From Membranipora membranacea (Eukaryota > Bryozoa > Gymnolaemata > Cheilostomatida > Membraniporidae), in contig OU612066.1 of assembly GCA_914767715.1 (NCBI GenBank), positions 17,830,283-17,894,282 on the forward strand: a stretch of DNA of 64,000 nt, given 5' to 3'. Below, one piece after another: positions 25,901 through 36,480 of the stretch (position 1 is the first letter of the stretch; every line of letters starts with the position of its first letter). The notes under the pieces were generated by a model. It saw only the letters and a program-made list of their open reading frames with translations, had not been told where the DNA came from and made no database searches. The position numbers were made by a program, and so were the translations under genes.

Positions 25901-28416
25901 TGACAAATACTAGAGCTACAACAACCTACTTAGTATTGGGTTGGTCTTATAACGATGATAATGCTAAGATCTCAAACTGCAAAGTATCCTACCCGGGAGG
26001 ACTGGCATCTACCGTTCAAGGCAAACGCACCCATTTCCAGGTAAAAGATTTACAGGATTGTTTTTTTAGACTCAACCTGCTCCTAGTTGAGTCTGCTCCT
26101 AGTCTGAGCCCCCCAGACTTTTGCCCCGACTGACGGGCCCCCACTCCCCCACGCCTAGTTTTTCTGTGACATAGTCTGCTCCTAGTAAGCTCATTAGATC
26201 CTTTCTGGTGGCCCAATTGCTAGTTGGCAAATATGAAATTCTGAGTAGCAGAAAAACCATGACATCACCGAATTTTGATTCTTGCTTATTTGAGCTTGAA
26301 ATGGACGCAACTATAGGTTATGATATTGCTTTATCAGAGCACTCACAAAAATGACTCAATAGCGTTCCATTATGGTCGTGTTCATGTTCACTTCCATTGG
26401 TCAGACTGAAGTCCTTGCCGTAGTATCAGACAACACTTCACTGTGCCATAAGAGCAAATATTATTATACATATATACATGTATTATAATATATGTATATA
26501 TATTATGTATCTTAGTTAACTATTTAAATGTTTTATGTATTTAAGCTGAACAACCTCACTCCAGATCACCGTTACGAAGTGTCAGTTGAATGTTGTTCTG
26601 CGAAACAGCCAACATGTGTCTACGGTCCAAAGAGCACATCAAGGATGTATACAAGTATGTGTTATTCTATCTCTACAGCCTAGTATTAGAAGATTATAAA
26701 AGCCAACAGGGACAATCAGTTTTTCCTCTAAATAATGTATCCTTTGTAAAATCAGTGAGATCATTTGGCGAGGTGTATTTTTCTTAATTCTGGCTGCTAG
26801 AGTACTGCTGAGCCTGGCTAATGTCATCTAACTTCTAACTCTGATAGCATTAGTCGGTGTTTAAGATCTTGGAGCCAAACAGTGTTATCCAATATTGAAA
26901 AAAAAGATGAAGAATAGCATGGATTTTCAATTACCCTGGAAAATAAAAGTCAGTTCTGTTAAATGCAGAAGACTGGCCATAGAGACATTTAAGCGCTTAA
27001 ACTGTGTTGGGATAGCTGGATAGTTGGGAAAGTGGTTGATTATGAAATGCCAGTATCAGCTATCCAGACACAGTTTGAGCACTTAAACTACTCTATGACA
27101 AGTCTTCTGCATATAATCAAACTGATTTGCTTCAATATAAGGTCAAGCCTATATTTTCCAGGCTAGTTGAAAATCTAAGCTATTCCTCATCTTTATTCTC
27201 CCAGTAAACCATTAAGTTTGTTGTTTTATCACTTTGCAGTGCCTGGAACAATCACCGATCCCAAGCTGCTCAGAATATCATCCAGCAAGGCTACACTGAA
27301 ATGGACACTACCAAAAGGATACTCAGTTCAGTCTGACGTTTCGGTCCTCTCTTCCAACCATCTGCCACTGACTAAGAAACACCTTCAACTTTTTGCCAAC
27401 AGTGAGTATTTACCTTGATCAGCATAAGATAAAAAAATTCATTGTCTATAAATCTCTAGCTTACTATAATTCAGCTAACGATTACTCCTCTAGTGGGTTA
27501 AAAATAAAGTGGGTTAATATCGCAAGTTTTTGTCTCTGTCCGAAAACTGAGAAATAAAGATGCCGTATTCGGCGCCAAGTTGATTCGACCTCACAATCAA
27601 GTTGTTCAAAAAACCTCCAACGCATGCGTGTCAAAGGGCATGCGCTCTAGCCAACTGAGCTACCTCCTACTAGGTCTAGGTGTAGGGTGATAATTGTATG
27701 TAAAACAATTTAACTATAACATGTGATTTTGACAACTATAAAATGGGGACATCCTTAGCATTACGTTATCATTTAACCATTAAAACAAAACTACTACATT
27801 CTTTTCTGCAGAGAGTGGTTGTCACCTGAAGGACCTGCGATCTTCATCAAGGTACAGTTTGGTCGTGAGGCTTAGCTCTAGGTACCCAGGACAAGGAAGA
27901 GGAGGAGCCAAGACATTCAAGTTTGACACACTGGCAGAAGGTAAATTCTTCTCCCCTATTTTTTATGAACTGCCTGAACTGCCTTATTGAAATGCTATAG
28001 ACTGCCAATAAAAGAATGGAAAAAATCTGTGTAAAATATGTGAAATGCAAACCCTGATCCAATATATAGAAAGCATCAAACTAACGTGCCAAAATTAATA
28101 GTCATGAAATATGAATATTACTAGTTTATGGAAGTGGTCACTTGTGTTATGTGGGTGGTATTTTTTCTGACATAACCCATAAATAATATTTATTTAATTT
28201 TCTCCATTCATACTTACAGGAGTCTTCTCTGGAATAGAGCCATGGTTATGGGTAATGATTGGAGTTGGAGCAGTAGTCATGCTGATTGCCTTACTGCTTC
28301 TTCTGAGCATCTGTTTCTTCACCGCAGACAAACCCAGGATTGACCCCGACATTGACTTCATATACAATCGCTCTCGGCACTCTACCGTCGCTGCGGAGGA
28401 GGCTATGACTAAATAA
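4268..28416 (+). CDS. Large type I membrane protein: mucin stalk, EGF, three-finger and FN3-like modules, TM, short tail
   Basis: The assembled exons are 4268-4928, 5594-5795, 6058-6137, 6467-6650, 6996-7153, 7612-7706, 8434-8665, 9125-9232, 9631-9756, 10614-10739, 11465-11623, 12319-12447, 12791-12907, 13799-13921, 15005-15091, 16053-16126, 16649-16817, 17379-17507, 17744-17893, 18157-18298, 18723-18856, 19321-19416, 20064-20189, 20546-20671, 21526-21768, 22356-22432, 22861-23077, 23381-23494, 24061-24204, 24725-24887, 25316-25437, 25883-26040, 26546-26654, 27240-27401, 27812-27940 and 28220-28416. They sum to 5568 nt (1855 aa) with every splice phase consistent. The start at 4268 was chosen because a signal peptide (MLLIALITLLLTITAAG) begins there. 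All introns are GT..AG; the exon-5 donor (GTCGCT) is atypical. The role is probably cell-surface adhesion or reception; no named orthologue is recognised. There is no kinase domain. Introns carry several MITEs. No clear AATAAA follows the stop. Confidence 0.85.
4465..4580 (+). repeat. 15 bp coding minisatellite in mucin exon
   Basis: About six to seven copies of a 15 bp unit of the form CAACTACCCCTGCTG encode the pentapeptide TTPAA. The unit length is a multiple of three, so copy number can change without breaking the frame. Confidence 0.85.
5165..5320 (+). repeat. Pentanucleotide microsatellite (CCCTG)n
   Basis: An uninterrupted run of about 31 copies of CCCTG lies in intron 1 of the receptor gene. 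Because 5 is not a multiple of 3, the open frames across it on both strands are artefacts of the repeat. A much shorter CCCTG/CCTG tract occurs at about 25088-25107. Confidence 0.97.
5594..8665 (+). other. Exons 2-7: N-terminal Ig/FN3-like ectodomain region (residues 221-537)
   Basis: Six exons encode about 317 residues with no clear named domain in the first part (SWPQLDPPNVTVSTGQS onward). The last two exons (7612-7706 and 8434-8665) read as an FN3-like sandwich with paired cysteines: FNVKRVNKTMLHFGWSL, then VLITCEK and YKFSLHVKIPV. The same pattern of a hydrophobic strand, Trp, and Cys-containing strand recurs in the FN3-like exons near 18157 and 24725. The exon-5 donor GTCGCT (7154) is atypical; reading through it would give a stop at 7216-7218, a possible short secreted form. 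Confidence 0.6.
7751..7942. mobile_element. MITE family A, copy 1 (intron 6)
   Basis: This is one of four copies of an element of about 210 bp that begins CACACTGACATCGAGAC. Flanks read TGTTGAGA (7743-7750) and TGCTGAGA (7943-7950), a plausible 8 bp target duplication with one mismatch. The right terminus is degraded compared with the copy at 11162. Confidence 0.7.
8761..8855. mobile_element. Short 95 bp MITE with perfect 16 bp inverted ends (intron 7)
   Basis: The ends AGCCTGTCTTGACAAG and CTTGTCAAGACAGGCT are perfect inverted repeats. The interior holds a G-rich tract and a C-rich tract that can also pair. An 11 bp direct repeat, ACCTTCAACCT, flanks it at 8750-8760 and 8856-8866, as expected of a target-site duplication. 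There is no coding capacity. Confidence 0.82.
9780..9990. mobile_element. MITE family A, copy 2 (intron 9)
   Basis: Its left end (ACATTGACATCGAGAC) and right end (ATCACGTCATCAGTGTG) are inverted versions of each other over about 40 bp, and the interior matches the other copies (for example GAGTACCTAACATGTTCCC). Flanks GATTAGTTC and GATTAATTA could be a diverged target duplication. Confidence 0.72.
11162..11373. mobile_element. MITE family A, copy 3 (intron 10), best preserved
   Basis: Terminal inverted repeats of about 42 bp are visible: the left end CACTGACATCGAGAC.. to TATCTCTGATC pairs with the right end GATCAGAGATATCC.. to GTTGTCAGTG. The element is flanked by a perfect 11 bp direct repeat, GAGCTGTTTGA (11151-11161 and 11374-11384). 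There is no open frame, so it is a non-autonomous DNA transposon. A 9-11 bp duplication with long inverted ends is reminiscent of Mutator-like elements, but the superfamily is not certain. Confidence 0.85.
12978..13234. mobile_element. MITE of about 257 bp with GGGGGGTCTTTCAATTAGAAA termini (intron 13)
   Basis: The left end (12978-12998) and right end (13214-13234) are perfect inverted repeats of 21 bp. The interior is rich in GAGTGAGCGAT motifs in both orientations, so most of it can fold back. There is no open frame and the superfamily is not assigned. Confidence 0.85.
16053..16817 (+). other. Exons 16-17: three-finger (Ly6/uPAR/TGF-beta-receptor-like) domain 1
   Basis: Two exons split by a phase 0 intron encode about 65 residues with ten cysteines, spaced CLC..C..C..C..C..C..CC..CN. 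The closing GCCNRTDCN is the hallmark of the three-finger ectodomain fold (Ly6/uPAR and activin/TGF-beta receptor ectodomains). A Ser/Thr-rich linker follows. What it binds cannot be told from sequence. The intron falls just before the fifth cysteine, exactly as in the second copy at 22356-23077. Confidence 0.78.
17379..18856 (+). other. Exons 18-21: FN3-like module block 1 (residues about 944-1128)
   Basis: Exons 18-19 encode a beta-rich module beginning VNVTYIDVTP with a CQSDC pair. Exons 20-21 encode an FN3-like module (APTLTDVNVTQISDDDFHITW, residues spanning the splice; then SILTPGMKYVLKFEA). The Trp in the third strand and the L-x-P-G-x-x-Y motif are typical of FN3. The exon-end phases are 1, 1, 2, 1, identical to the block at 23381-25437, and the modules align, so the two blocks are duplicates. 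Confidence 0.7.
19321..21768 (+). other. Exons 22-25: second EGF block (residues about 1129-1325)
   Basis: Exon 22 begins SINEC and has only four cysteines, so it is a half EGF like exon 15. Exon 23 is a six-cysteine EGF (LPCFPGLCKNSVC..). Exon 24 is a classic EGF (NPCMNGGTC ... GFTGRAC). Exon 25 adds a spacer of about 28 charged residues and then another six-cysteine EGF-like module ending NNRCE. All exons are flanked by phase 1 introns. Confidence 0.82.
19883..19967. repeat. Hairpin-forming inverted repeat (intron 22)
   Basis: TTTGCCTGCATTCCGAGTTG at about 19893 pairs with CAACTGGAATGCAGGCAAA ending at 19956, with a loop of about 19 bp. Weaker pairing extends outward (GTTTGGTGC / GGATCAAAC). 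It could be a tiny MITE or a structured intronic element. Confidence 0.7.
22356..23077 (+). other. Exons 26-27: three-finger domain 2
   Basis: Ten cysteines are arranged as in the first three-finger domain: CKC..C..C, a phase 0 intron, then C..C..C..CC..CN, closing CCTVSPNGNVPCN. It is followed by the same type of FN3-like exons as the first copy. The sequence has diverged strongly from copy 1 while the cysteine frame and the intron position are kept. The intron (22433-22860) contains a MITE copy. Confidence 0.75.
22445..22590. mobile_element. MITE family A, copy 4, truncated (intron 26)
   Basis: It shares the interior (GAGTACCTAAAATGTGC..CACCAAATTCCTT) and the right terminus (CATATCATGTGATCAGTGTGG) of the family but lacks the left terminal repeat. 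All four copies lie in the same orientation within introns of the receptor gene. Confidence 0.72.
23581..23705 (+). repeat. 42 bp tandem repeat of TAGT-rich sequence (intron 28)
   Basis: The unit at 23581-23622 is repeated exactly at 23623-23664, and a third partial, diverged copy follows. Internally it is made of AGTAAT/CATAGT hexamer-like pieces. Frames through it are repeat artefacts. Confidence 0.88.
26897..27203. mobile_element. Foldback element of about 300 bp (intron 33)
   Basis: Two imperfect inverted arms of about 130 bp face each other. The left arm begins AAAGATGAAGAATAGCATGG; the right arm ends CTAAGCTATTCCTCATCTTT. Both arms share GATTTTCAA.., TGCAGAAGACT and TTTAAG.GC..AAACTGTG blocks. 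There is no coding capacity, so it is a non-autonomous foldback transposon or a long hairpin. Confidence 0.8.
27570..27676 (-). repeat. tRNA-like sequence, probable SINE head (intron 34)
   Basis: On the - strand the sequence reads GTAGCTCAGTTGGCTAGAGC, an intact Pol III box A. About 75 bases later comes GAGGTCGAATCAAC, a box B with one base missing. The middle does not fold as a normal anticodon arm, so a tRNA-derived SINE fragment or tRNA pseudogene is more likely than a working tRNA. Confidence 0.6.
28220..28416 (+). other. Exon 36: transmembrane helix and conserved cytosolic tail
   Basis: The exon reads a linker, then a hydrophobic helix (about MIGVGAVVMLIALLLLLSIC), then a tail of about 28 residues, KPRIDPDIDFIYNRSRH..MTK, and TAA at 28414-28416. 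The tail core IDPDIDFIYN is shared with the upstream paralogue (IDPNVDFIYN), while the residues after it differ. A conserved short tail with a tyrosine suggests a protein-binding or trafficking site, which is inference. Confidence 0.88.
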
Positions 28417-28939
28417 TTACAAATATTTAGTCGTTGCTGTACATAGTTTGTATGTCTTGTCACCCAACTCCAAACCATTTTTTTAAAAGATGTACTTTGC
28501 ACTGTGCAACATCTTCACATCACTCTATTCGCAACCCAGTCAAAACTCACTAAGCTTCACTCTTTTGTTGTATATTTTTTCTTATTTCTTCTCGGTGCTG
28601 CGGCATTGTGTGTTGTTCTTTAATTTGACAGCACCATTTTTCCCCCATACCTACATGGCCTTCAATAGGCATAACCTCCTATAAATCCAATATCTATATA
28701 TTCTTAGCATCAAACCAGAGTGGGCTGACCCCATTTTCTGGCTGTAAGTTGAAGTTTTATACGAGCTTGTGTTGGCCCCGGTGAGCTGAATGTTTTGACA
28801 GGAACCCTGACGATGGTTTTAGGTGAGCGGTTGGGGTTTTGATTTGGGTAGCATCTTATAATCGAAAGCCTTGCGAGAGAGAAATGGTTCTCCTTTTGAT
28901 ATCATATTTTTCAAGAAGCAATTTATGGCAGAATTTTAG
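28417..28939. other. Spacer between receptor gene and satellite
   Basis: This presumably holds the 3' UTR of the receptor gene, but no AATAAA is visible. It is pyrimidine-rich at 28530-28640 and has no gene. Confidence 0.5.
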
Positions 28940-30080
28940 CTAAAGTGAATAGCATATCAACATCCATAATTGGCCTTTGGCGGTAGAACACTGCCCAAAA
29001 AGCAGCAGTCGGCTTTCAAAGCTTGACTCTTTATATTGGATTGCAGCTAAAATGAATAGCATAGCAACATCCAACATTGCCATTAAAATAGACTACCATC
29101 TAAGTGAATAGCGAAGCAACATCCAACATTGCCATTGAAAATGGTTTACCGCCTTAGTGAATAGCAAAGCAACATCCGCTACCAACATTCAACCCTTGAT
29201 AGTGGATTGCTGCTAAAGTGAATAGCATAGCAACATCCAACATTGTCATTAAAAATAGTCTACCGCCTAAGTGAATTGCAAAGCAACATCCGCTACCAAG
29301 ATTCAACCCTTGATATTGGGTTGCTGCGAAAGTGAATAGCAGAGCAACATCCAAGATTGCCATTGAAAAATAGTCTACCGCCATAGTGGAAAGCATAGGA
29401 AGATCCAACATTGTCATTGAGAATAGTTTACCGCCTTAGTGAATAGCATAGCAACATCAGCTACCAAGATTCAACCTTTGATAGTGGGTTGCTGCTAAAG
29501 TGAATAGCATAGCAACATACAACATTACCATTGAAAAATAGTCTACCCCCTTAGTGGATAGGATAGCAACTTCAAGCATTGCCATTGAAAATAGTCTACC
29601 GCCTTAGTGAATAGCCGAGAAACATCTGCTGCCAAAGTTCGGCACTTGATAGTGGGTGGCTGCTAAAGTGATAAGCATAGCAACATCCAAAATAGGCCAT
29701 TAACAATAATTGACTACTGACTTAGTGAAAATCATAGCAACATCTAACAATGGCCATTTAAATTAGAAAACTGCGTGAGTGAGTAGCAATTGGCTACTAA
29801 GATTCAACCCTTGTTAGCGCGTTGTTGCAAAAGTCATAAGCATAGAAACATCCAACAAAGACCATTGACAATAGACAACTGACTTAGTGAATAGCATAGC
29901 AACAACCAACAGCGGCCATTGAAAATAGAAAACTGTGTGAGTGAGTGGCAATCGGCTACCAAGATTCGGCCCTTGATAGTGGGGTTGCTGCTAAAGTGAT
30001 TAGCATAGCAGCATCCAAAGAAGGCCGTTGACAATAAACTACTGATTGAGTGAATAGCATAGCAACATCCAACATATAAA

Positions 30081-30240
30081 TTTATTAGGTTGGTGGAACT
30101 AAGAATTGCACTGCGCCTGCTGACTGATCTTTCGCTGATTGACCCCCTGGTCCCCTGGTAGGGAAAGCTTCCGCTCCTGTGGAAGGAATCCCTACCCAAA
30201 AACTTTCGAAACAAGGAGAAGGCAGTAAACAGAGCAGTAA
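30081..30240. repeat. Non-satellite insert in the array, copy 1
   Basis: About 155 bp unrelated to the 54 bp unit interrupts the array, from AATTTATTAGGTTGGTGGAA to AACAAGGAGAAGGCAGTAA. A second copy lies at 31318-31485 in the same orientation with about 85-90% visible identity. The insert was therefore amplified together with satellite units, or the units flanking it were duplicated. Confidence 0.85.
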
Positions 30241-31317
30241 GTCGGCCATTGACAATATACTACTGACTTAGTGGATAGCATAGCAACATCCAACAACGGC
30301 CATTGAAAATAGAATATTGCGTGAGTGAGTAGCAATCGGCTACCAAGATTCGGCCCTTGATAGTGGGTTGCTGCTAAATTGATTAGCATAGCAACATCCA
30401 AAGAAGGCCATTGACAATAGACTACTGACTAAGTGAATAGCATAGCAACATCCAAAATAGGCCATTGACCATAGAATACTGCGTGAGCGAGTAGCAATTG
30501 GCATATTGGCAATTGGCAGATTAGCATAGCACCATTGACAACAGACTACTGACTTAGTGAATAGCATAGCAACATCCAACAACAGCCATTGAAAATAGAA
30601 TACTGCGTGAGTGAGTAGCGTTCGGCTACCAAAATTCAGCCCCTGATAGAGGGTTGCTGCTAAAGTGATTAGCATAGCAACATCCAAAGAAGGCCATTGA
30701 CAATAGACTACTGACTAAGTGAATAGCATAGCAACATCCAAAATAGGCCATTGACAATAGCAAACTGCGTGAGCGAGTAGCATTATTGGCATATTGGCAA
30801 TTGGCAGATTAGAATAGCACCATTGACAATGGACTACTGACTAAGAGAATGGCCTAGCAACATCCAACAATGGCCATTGTAAAAAGAATACTGCGTGAGC
30901 GAGTAGCAATTGGCATATTGGCAGATTAGCATAGCATCATTGACAATAGTCTACTGTCTTAGTGAATAGCATAGCAACATCCAACAACGGCCATTGAAAA
31001 TAGAAAACTGTGTGAGTGAGTAGCAATCGGCTACCAAGATTCGGCCCTTGATAGTGGGTTGCTGCTAAAGTGATAAGCATAGCAACATCCATAATAGGCC
31101 ATTGACAATAGTCTACTACCTTAGTGAATAGCATAGCAACATCCAACTATGGCCATCGAAAATATAATTCTGTGTGAGTGAGTAGCAATTCGCTTCAAAG
31201 ATCCAATATAGGCCATTGACAATAGACACTGACTTTGTGAATAGCATAGCAAAATCCAAAGAATTGACATTGACAATAGACTACTGAATTAGTGACTAGC
31301 ATAGCAACATCCAACCT

Positions 31318-31485
31318 ATTAATTTATTAGGTTGGTGGAACTAAGAATGGCACTGCACCTGCAGACTCAACTTTCGCTGATTGACCATCTGGTCCCTTGG
31401 TAGGGAAAGCTTCCGCACCTGTGGAAGGAATCCCTACCCAAAAACTTTCGAAACAAGGAGAAGGCAGTAACAAGAGACGTAAGTT
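31318..31485. repeat. Non-satellite insert in the array, copy 2
   Basis: This is the same insert as 30081-30240, 1.24 kb away and in the same orientation (CCTACCCAAAAACTTTCGAA is shared exactly). Its origin is not recognised; a short - strand frame (FRKFLGRDSFHR..) is shared by both copies but has no known homologue that I can name. Confidence 0.85.
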
Positions 31486-34400
31486 GGACATTGAAAAAGA
31501 CCTCTGACTTAGTGAATAGCATAGGAACATTCAACAACAGCCATTGAAAATAGCATACCGCGTGAATGAGTAGCAATCGGCTACCAAGAATCGGCCCTTG
31601 ATAGTGGGTTGTTGCAGAAGTGATTAGCATAGCGACATCCGCAACAGGCCATTGACAATGGACTACTGATTAAGTGTTTGGCATAGCAAATCAAACAATG
31701 GCCAATGAAAAAAGAATACTGCGTGTTCGCGTATCAATCTGCTACCAAGATTCGGCTCTTGATAGTGGGTTGCTGCTGTAGTGATAAGCATAGCAACATC
31801 CAAAATCGGCCATTGACAAAAGACTAATGACTCAGTGAATAGCATAGCAACATCCAACAATGGCCATTGAAAATAGAATATAGCGTGAGTGAGTAGCAAT
31901 CGGCTACCAAGATTCGGCCCTTGATAGTGGGTTGCTGCTAAAGTGATTAGCATAGCAACATCCAAAGAAGGCCATTGACAATAGACAACTGACTAAGTGA
32001 ATAGCGTAGCAACATCCGAAATGGGCCATTGGCAATAGAATACTGCGTGAGCGAGTAGCAATTGGCAAATTGGCAGATTAGCATAGCACCATTAACCATA
32101 GTCTACTGAATTAGTGAATAGCATAGCAACATCGAACAACGGCCATTGAAAATAGAAAACTGCGTGAGCGAGTAGCAATCGGCTACCAAGATTCGGCCCT
32201 TGATAGTGGGTTGCTGCTAAGGTGATTAGCATAGCAACATCCAAAGAAGGCCATTGACAATAGACTACTGACTAAGTGAATAGCATAGCAACATCCAAAA
32301 TGGGCCATTGACAATAGGATACTGCGTGAGCAAGTAGCAATTGGCATATTGGCAGATTAGCATAGCACCAGTGACAATAGACTACTGACTTAGTGAATAG
32401 AATAGCAACATCCAACAACGGTTATTGAAAATAGAATACTGCTTGAGTGAGTAGCAATCGGCTACCAAGATTCGGCCCTTGATAGTGGGTTGCTGCTAAA
32501 GTTATTAGCATAGCAACATCCAAAGAAGGCCATTGACAATAGACTACTGACTAAGTGAATAGCATAGCAACATCCAAAATATGACATTGGCAATAGACTA
32601 CTGACGTGGTGATAAGCATAGCAACATCCAACAACGGCCATTGACAATAGTCTACTACCTTAGTGAATAGCATAGCAATATCCAACAACGGCCATTGAAA
32701 ATAGAAAACTGCGTGAGCGAGTAGCAATCGGCGACCAAGATTCGGCCCTTGATAGTGGGTTGCTGCTAAAATGATAAGCATAGCAACATCCAAAGAAGGC
32801 CATTGACAATAGACTACTGACTAAGTGAATAGCATAGCAACGTCCAAAATATGATATTGGCAATAGACTACTGACGTGGTGATAAGCATAGCTACATCCA
32901 ACAACGGCCATTGACAATAGTCTACTATCTTAGTGAATAGCATAGCAATATCCAACAACGGCCACTGAAATTAGAAAACTGCGTGAGCGAGTAGCAATCG
33001 GCTACCAAGATTCGGCCCTTGATAGTGGGTTGCTGCTAAAGCAATTAGCATAGCAACATCCAAAATAGGCCATTGACGTTAGACTACTGACTTAGTGAAT
33101 AGCATAGCAACAACCAAAAAATGACATTGGCAATAGACTACTGACTTGGTGATAAGCATAGCAACATCCAACAACGGCCATTGACAATAGTCTACCACCT
33201 TAGTGAATAGCATAGCAACATCCAACAACGGCCATTGAAAATAGAAAACTGCGTGAGCTAGTAGCAATCGGCAACCAAGATTCGGCCCTTGATAGTGGGT
33301 TGCTGCTAATGTGATTAGCATAGCAACATCCAAAGAAGGCCATTGACAATAGACTACTAACTAAGTGAATAGCATAGCAACATCCAAAACAGGCCATCGA
33401 CAATAGGACTGCGTGAGTGAGTGAGTAGCAGTTGGCAAATTGGCAATAGGCAGATTAGCATAGCACCATTGACAATAGTCTACTGACTTAGTGAATGGCA
33501 TAGCAACATCCAACAACGGCCATTGACAATAGTCTACTACCTTAGTGAATAGCATAGCAATATTCAACAACGGCCATTGGAAATAGAAAACTGCGTGAGC
33601 AAGTAGCAATTGGCATATTGGCAGATTAGCATAGCACCAGTGACAATAGACTACTGACTTAGTGAATAGAATAGCAACATCCAACAACGGCCATTGAAAA
33701 TAGAATACTGCGTGAGTGAGTAGCAATCGGCTACCAAGATTCGGCCCTTGATAGTGGGTTGCTGCTAAAGTGATAAGCATAGCAACATCCAAAGAAGGCC
33801 ATTGACAATAGACTACTGACTAAGTGTTTAGCATAGCAACATCCAAAATATGACATTGGCAACAGACTACTGACGTGGTGATAAGCATAGCTACATCCAA
33901 CAACGGCCATTGACAATAGTCTACTACCTTTGTGAATAGCATAGCAACATCGAACAACGGCCATTGAAAATAGAAAACTGCGTGAGCGAGTAGCAATCGG
34001 CTACCAAGATTCGGCCCTTGATAGTGGGTTGCTGCTAAGGTGATTAGCATAGCAACATCCAAAAAAGGCCATTGACAATAGACTACTGACTTAGTGAATA
34101 GCATAGCTACATCTTAAATATGACATTCGCAATAGACTACTGACTTAGTGATAAGCATAGCAACATCCAAAATATGACATTGGCAACAGACTACTGACTT
34201 AGTGATTACCATAGCAACAACCAAAATAAGCCATTGACAATAGACTACTGACCGAGTGAATAGCATAGCAACATCCAAAATAGGCCATTGACAAAAGACT
34301 AATGACTCAGTGAATAGCATAGCAACATCCAACAATGGCCATTGAAAATAGAATATTGCGTGAGTGAGTAGCAATCGGCTACCAAGATTCGGCCCTTGAT

Positions 34401-36480
34401 AGTGGGTTGCTGCTAAAGTGATTAGCATAGCAACATCCAAAGAAGGCCATTGACAATAGACTACTGACTAAGTGAATAGCGTAGCAACATCCAAAATGGG
34501 CCATTGTCAATAGAATACTGCGTGACCGAGTAGCAATTGGCAAATTGGCAGATTAGCATAGCACCATTAACCATAGTCTACTGAATTAGTGAATAGCATA
34601 GCAACATCGCACAACGGCCATTGAAAACAGAAACCTGCGTGAGCGAGTAGCAATCGGCTACCAAGATTCGGCCCTTGATAGTGGGTTGCTGCTAAAGTGA
34701 TTAGCATGGCAACATCCAAAGAAGGCCATTGACAATAGACTACTGACTAAGTGAATAGCATAGCAACATCCAAAATGGGCCATTGACAATAGGATACTGC
34801 GTGAGCAAGTAGCAATTGGCATGTTGGCAGATTAGCATAGCACCAGTGACAATAGACTACTGACTTAGTGAATAGAATAGCAACATCCAACAACGGCCAT
34901 TGAAAATAGAATACTGCGTGAGTGAGTAGCAATCGGCTACCAAGATTCGGCCCTTGATAGTGGGTTGCTGCTAAAGTGATAAGCATAGCAACATCCAAAG
35001 AAGGCCATTGACAATAGACTACTGACTAAGTGTTTAGCATAGCAACATCCAAAATATGACATTGGCAATAGACTACTGACGTGGTGATAAGCATAGCTAC
35101 ATCCAACAACGGCCATTGACAATAGTCTACTACCTTAGTGAATAGCATAGCAATACTCAACAACGGCCATTGGCATTAGAAAACTGCGTGAGCGAGTAGC
35201 AATCGGCTACCAAGATTCGGCCCTTGATAGTAGGTTGCTGCTAAAGTGATTAGCAAAGCAACATCCAAAATAGGCCATTGATAATAGACTTCTGATTTAG
35301 TGATTAGCATAGCAACATCCAAAATAGGCCATTGACAATAGACTTCTGACTTAGTGAATAGCATAGCAACATCCAAAATATGACATTGGCAATAGACTAC
35401 TGACTTAGTGATAAGCATAGCAACATCCAACAACGGCCATTGACAATAGTCTACTACCTTAGTGAATAGCATAGCAACATCCAACAACGGCCATTGAAAA
35501 TAGAAAACTGCGTGAGCGAGTAGCAATCGGCAACCAAGATTCGGCCCTTGATAGTGGGTTGCTGCTAAAGTGATTAGCATAGCAACATCCAAAGAAGGCA
35601 ATTGACAATAGACTACTGACTAAGTGAATAGCATAGCAACATCCAAAACAGGCCATCGACAATAGGACTGCGTGAGTGAGTGAGTAGCAATTGGCAAATT
35701 GGCAATAGGCAGATTAGCATAGCACCATTGACAATAGTCTACTGACTTAGTGAATAGCATAGCAACATCCAACAACAGCAATTGAAAATAAAATACTGCG
35801 TGAGTGAGTAGCAATCGGCTACCAAGATTCGGCCCTTGATAGTGGGTTGCTGTTAAAGTGAATAGCATAGCAACATCCAAAATGGGCCATCGACAATAGG
35901 ATACTGCGTGAGTGAGTGAGTTGCAATTGGCAAATCGGCAGATTAGCATAGCACCATTGACAATAGTCTACTGAATTAGTGAATAGCATAGCAACATCCA
36001 ACAACAGCAATTGAAAATAGAATACTGCGTGAGTTAGTAGCAATCGGCTACCAAGATTCGGCCCTTGATAGTGGGTTGCTGTTAAAGTGATTAGCATAGC
36101 AACATCCAAAGAAGGCCATTGACAATAGACTACTGACTAAGTGAATAGCATGGCAACATCCAAAATGGGCCATTGACAATAGGATACTGCGTGAGCAAGT
36201 AGCAATTGGCACATTGGCAGATTAGCATAGCACCATTGACAATAGTCTACTGAATTAGTGAATAGCATAGCAACATCCAACAACAGCAATTGAAAATAGA
36301 ATACTGCGTGAGTGAGTAGCAATCGGCTACCGAGATTCGGCCCTTGATAGTGGGTTGCTGTTAAAGTGATTAGCATAGCAACATCCAAAGAAGGCCATTG
36401 ACAATAGACTACTGACTAAGTGAATAGCATGGCAACATCCAAAATGGGCCATTGACAATAGAATACTGCGTGAGCGAGTG

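Larger units (their letters stand above)
23381..27940 (+). other. Exons 28-35: FN3-like module block 2 (residues about 1424-1790)
   Basis: Exons 28-29 (VNVTVRDVG .. CTENC) match exons 18-19, and exons 30-31 (RMMHATWRLQ .. LQGLKYALDV) match exons 20-21. Two further FN3-like modules follow: exons 32-33 (TTTYLVLGWSY .. LNNLTPDHRYEVSV, the L-x-P-x-x-x-Y motif) and exons 34-35 (SSSKATLKWTL .. RSSSRYSLVVRL). These make the stem next to the membrane. Confidence 0.72.

Noticed and set aside
27570-27676. Functional tRNA gene
   Set aside because: Box A is perfect, but box B lacks a base and the spacing and arms are wrong.
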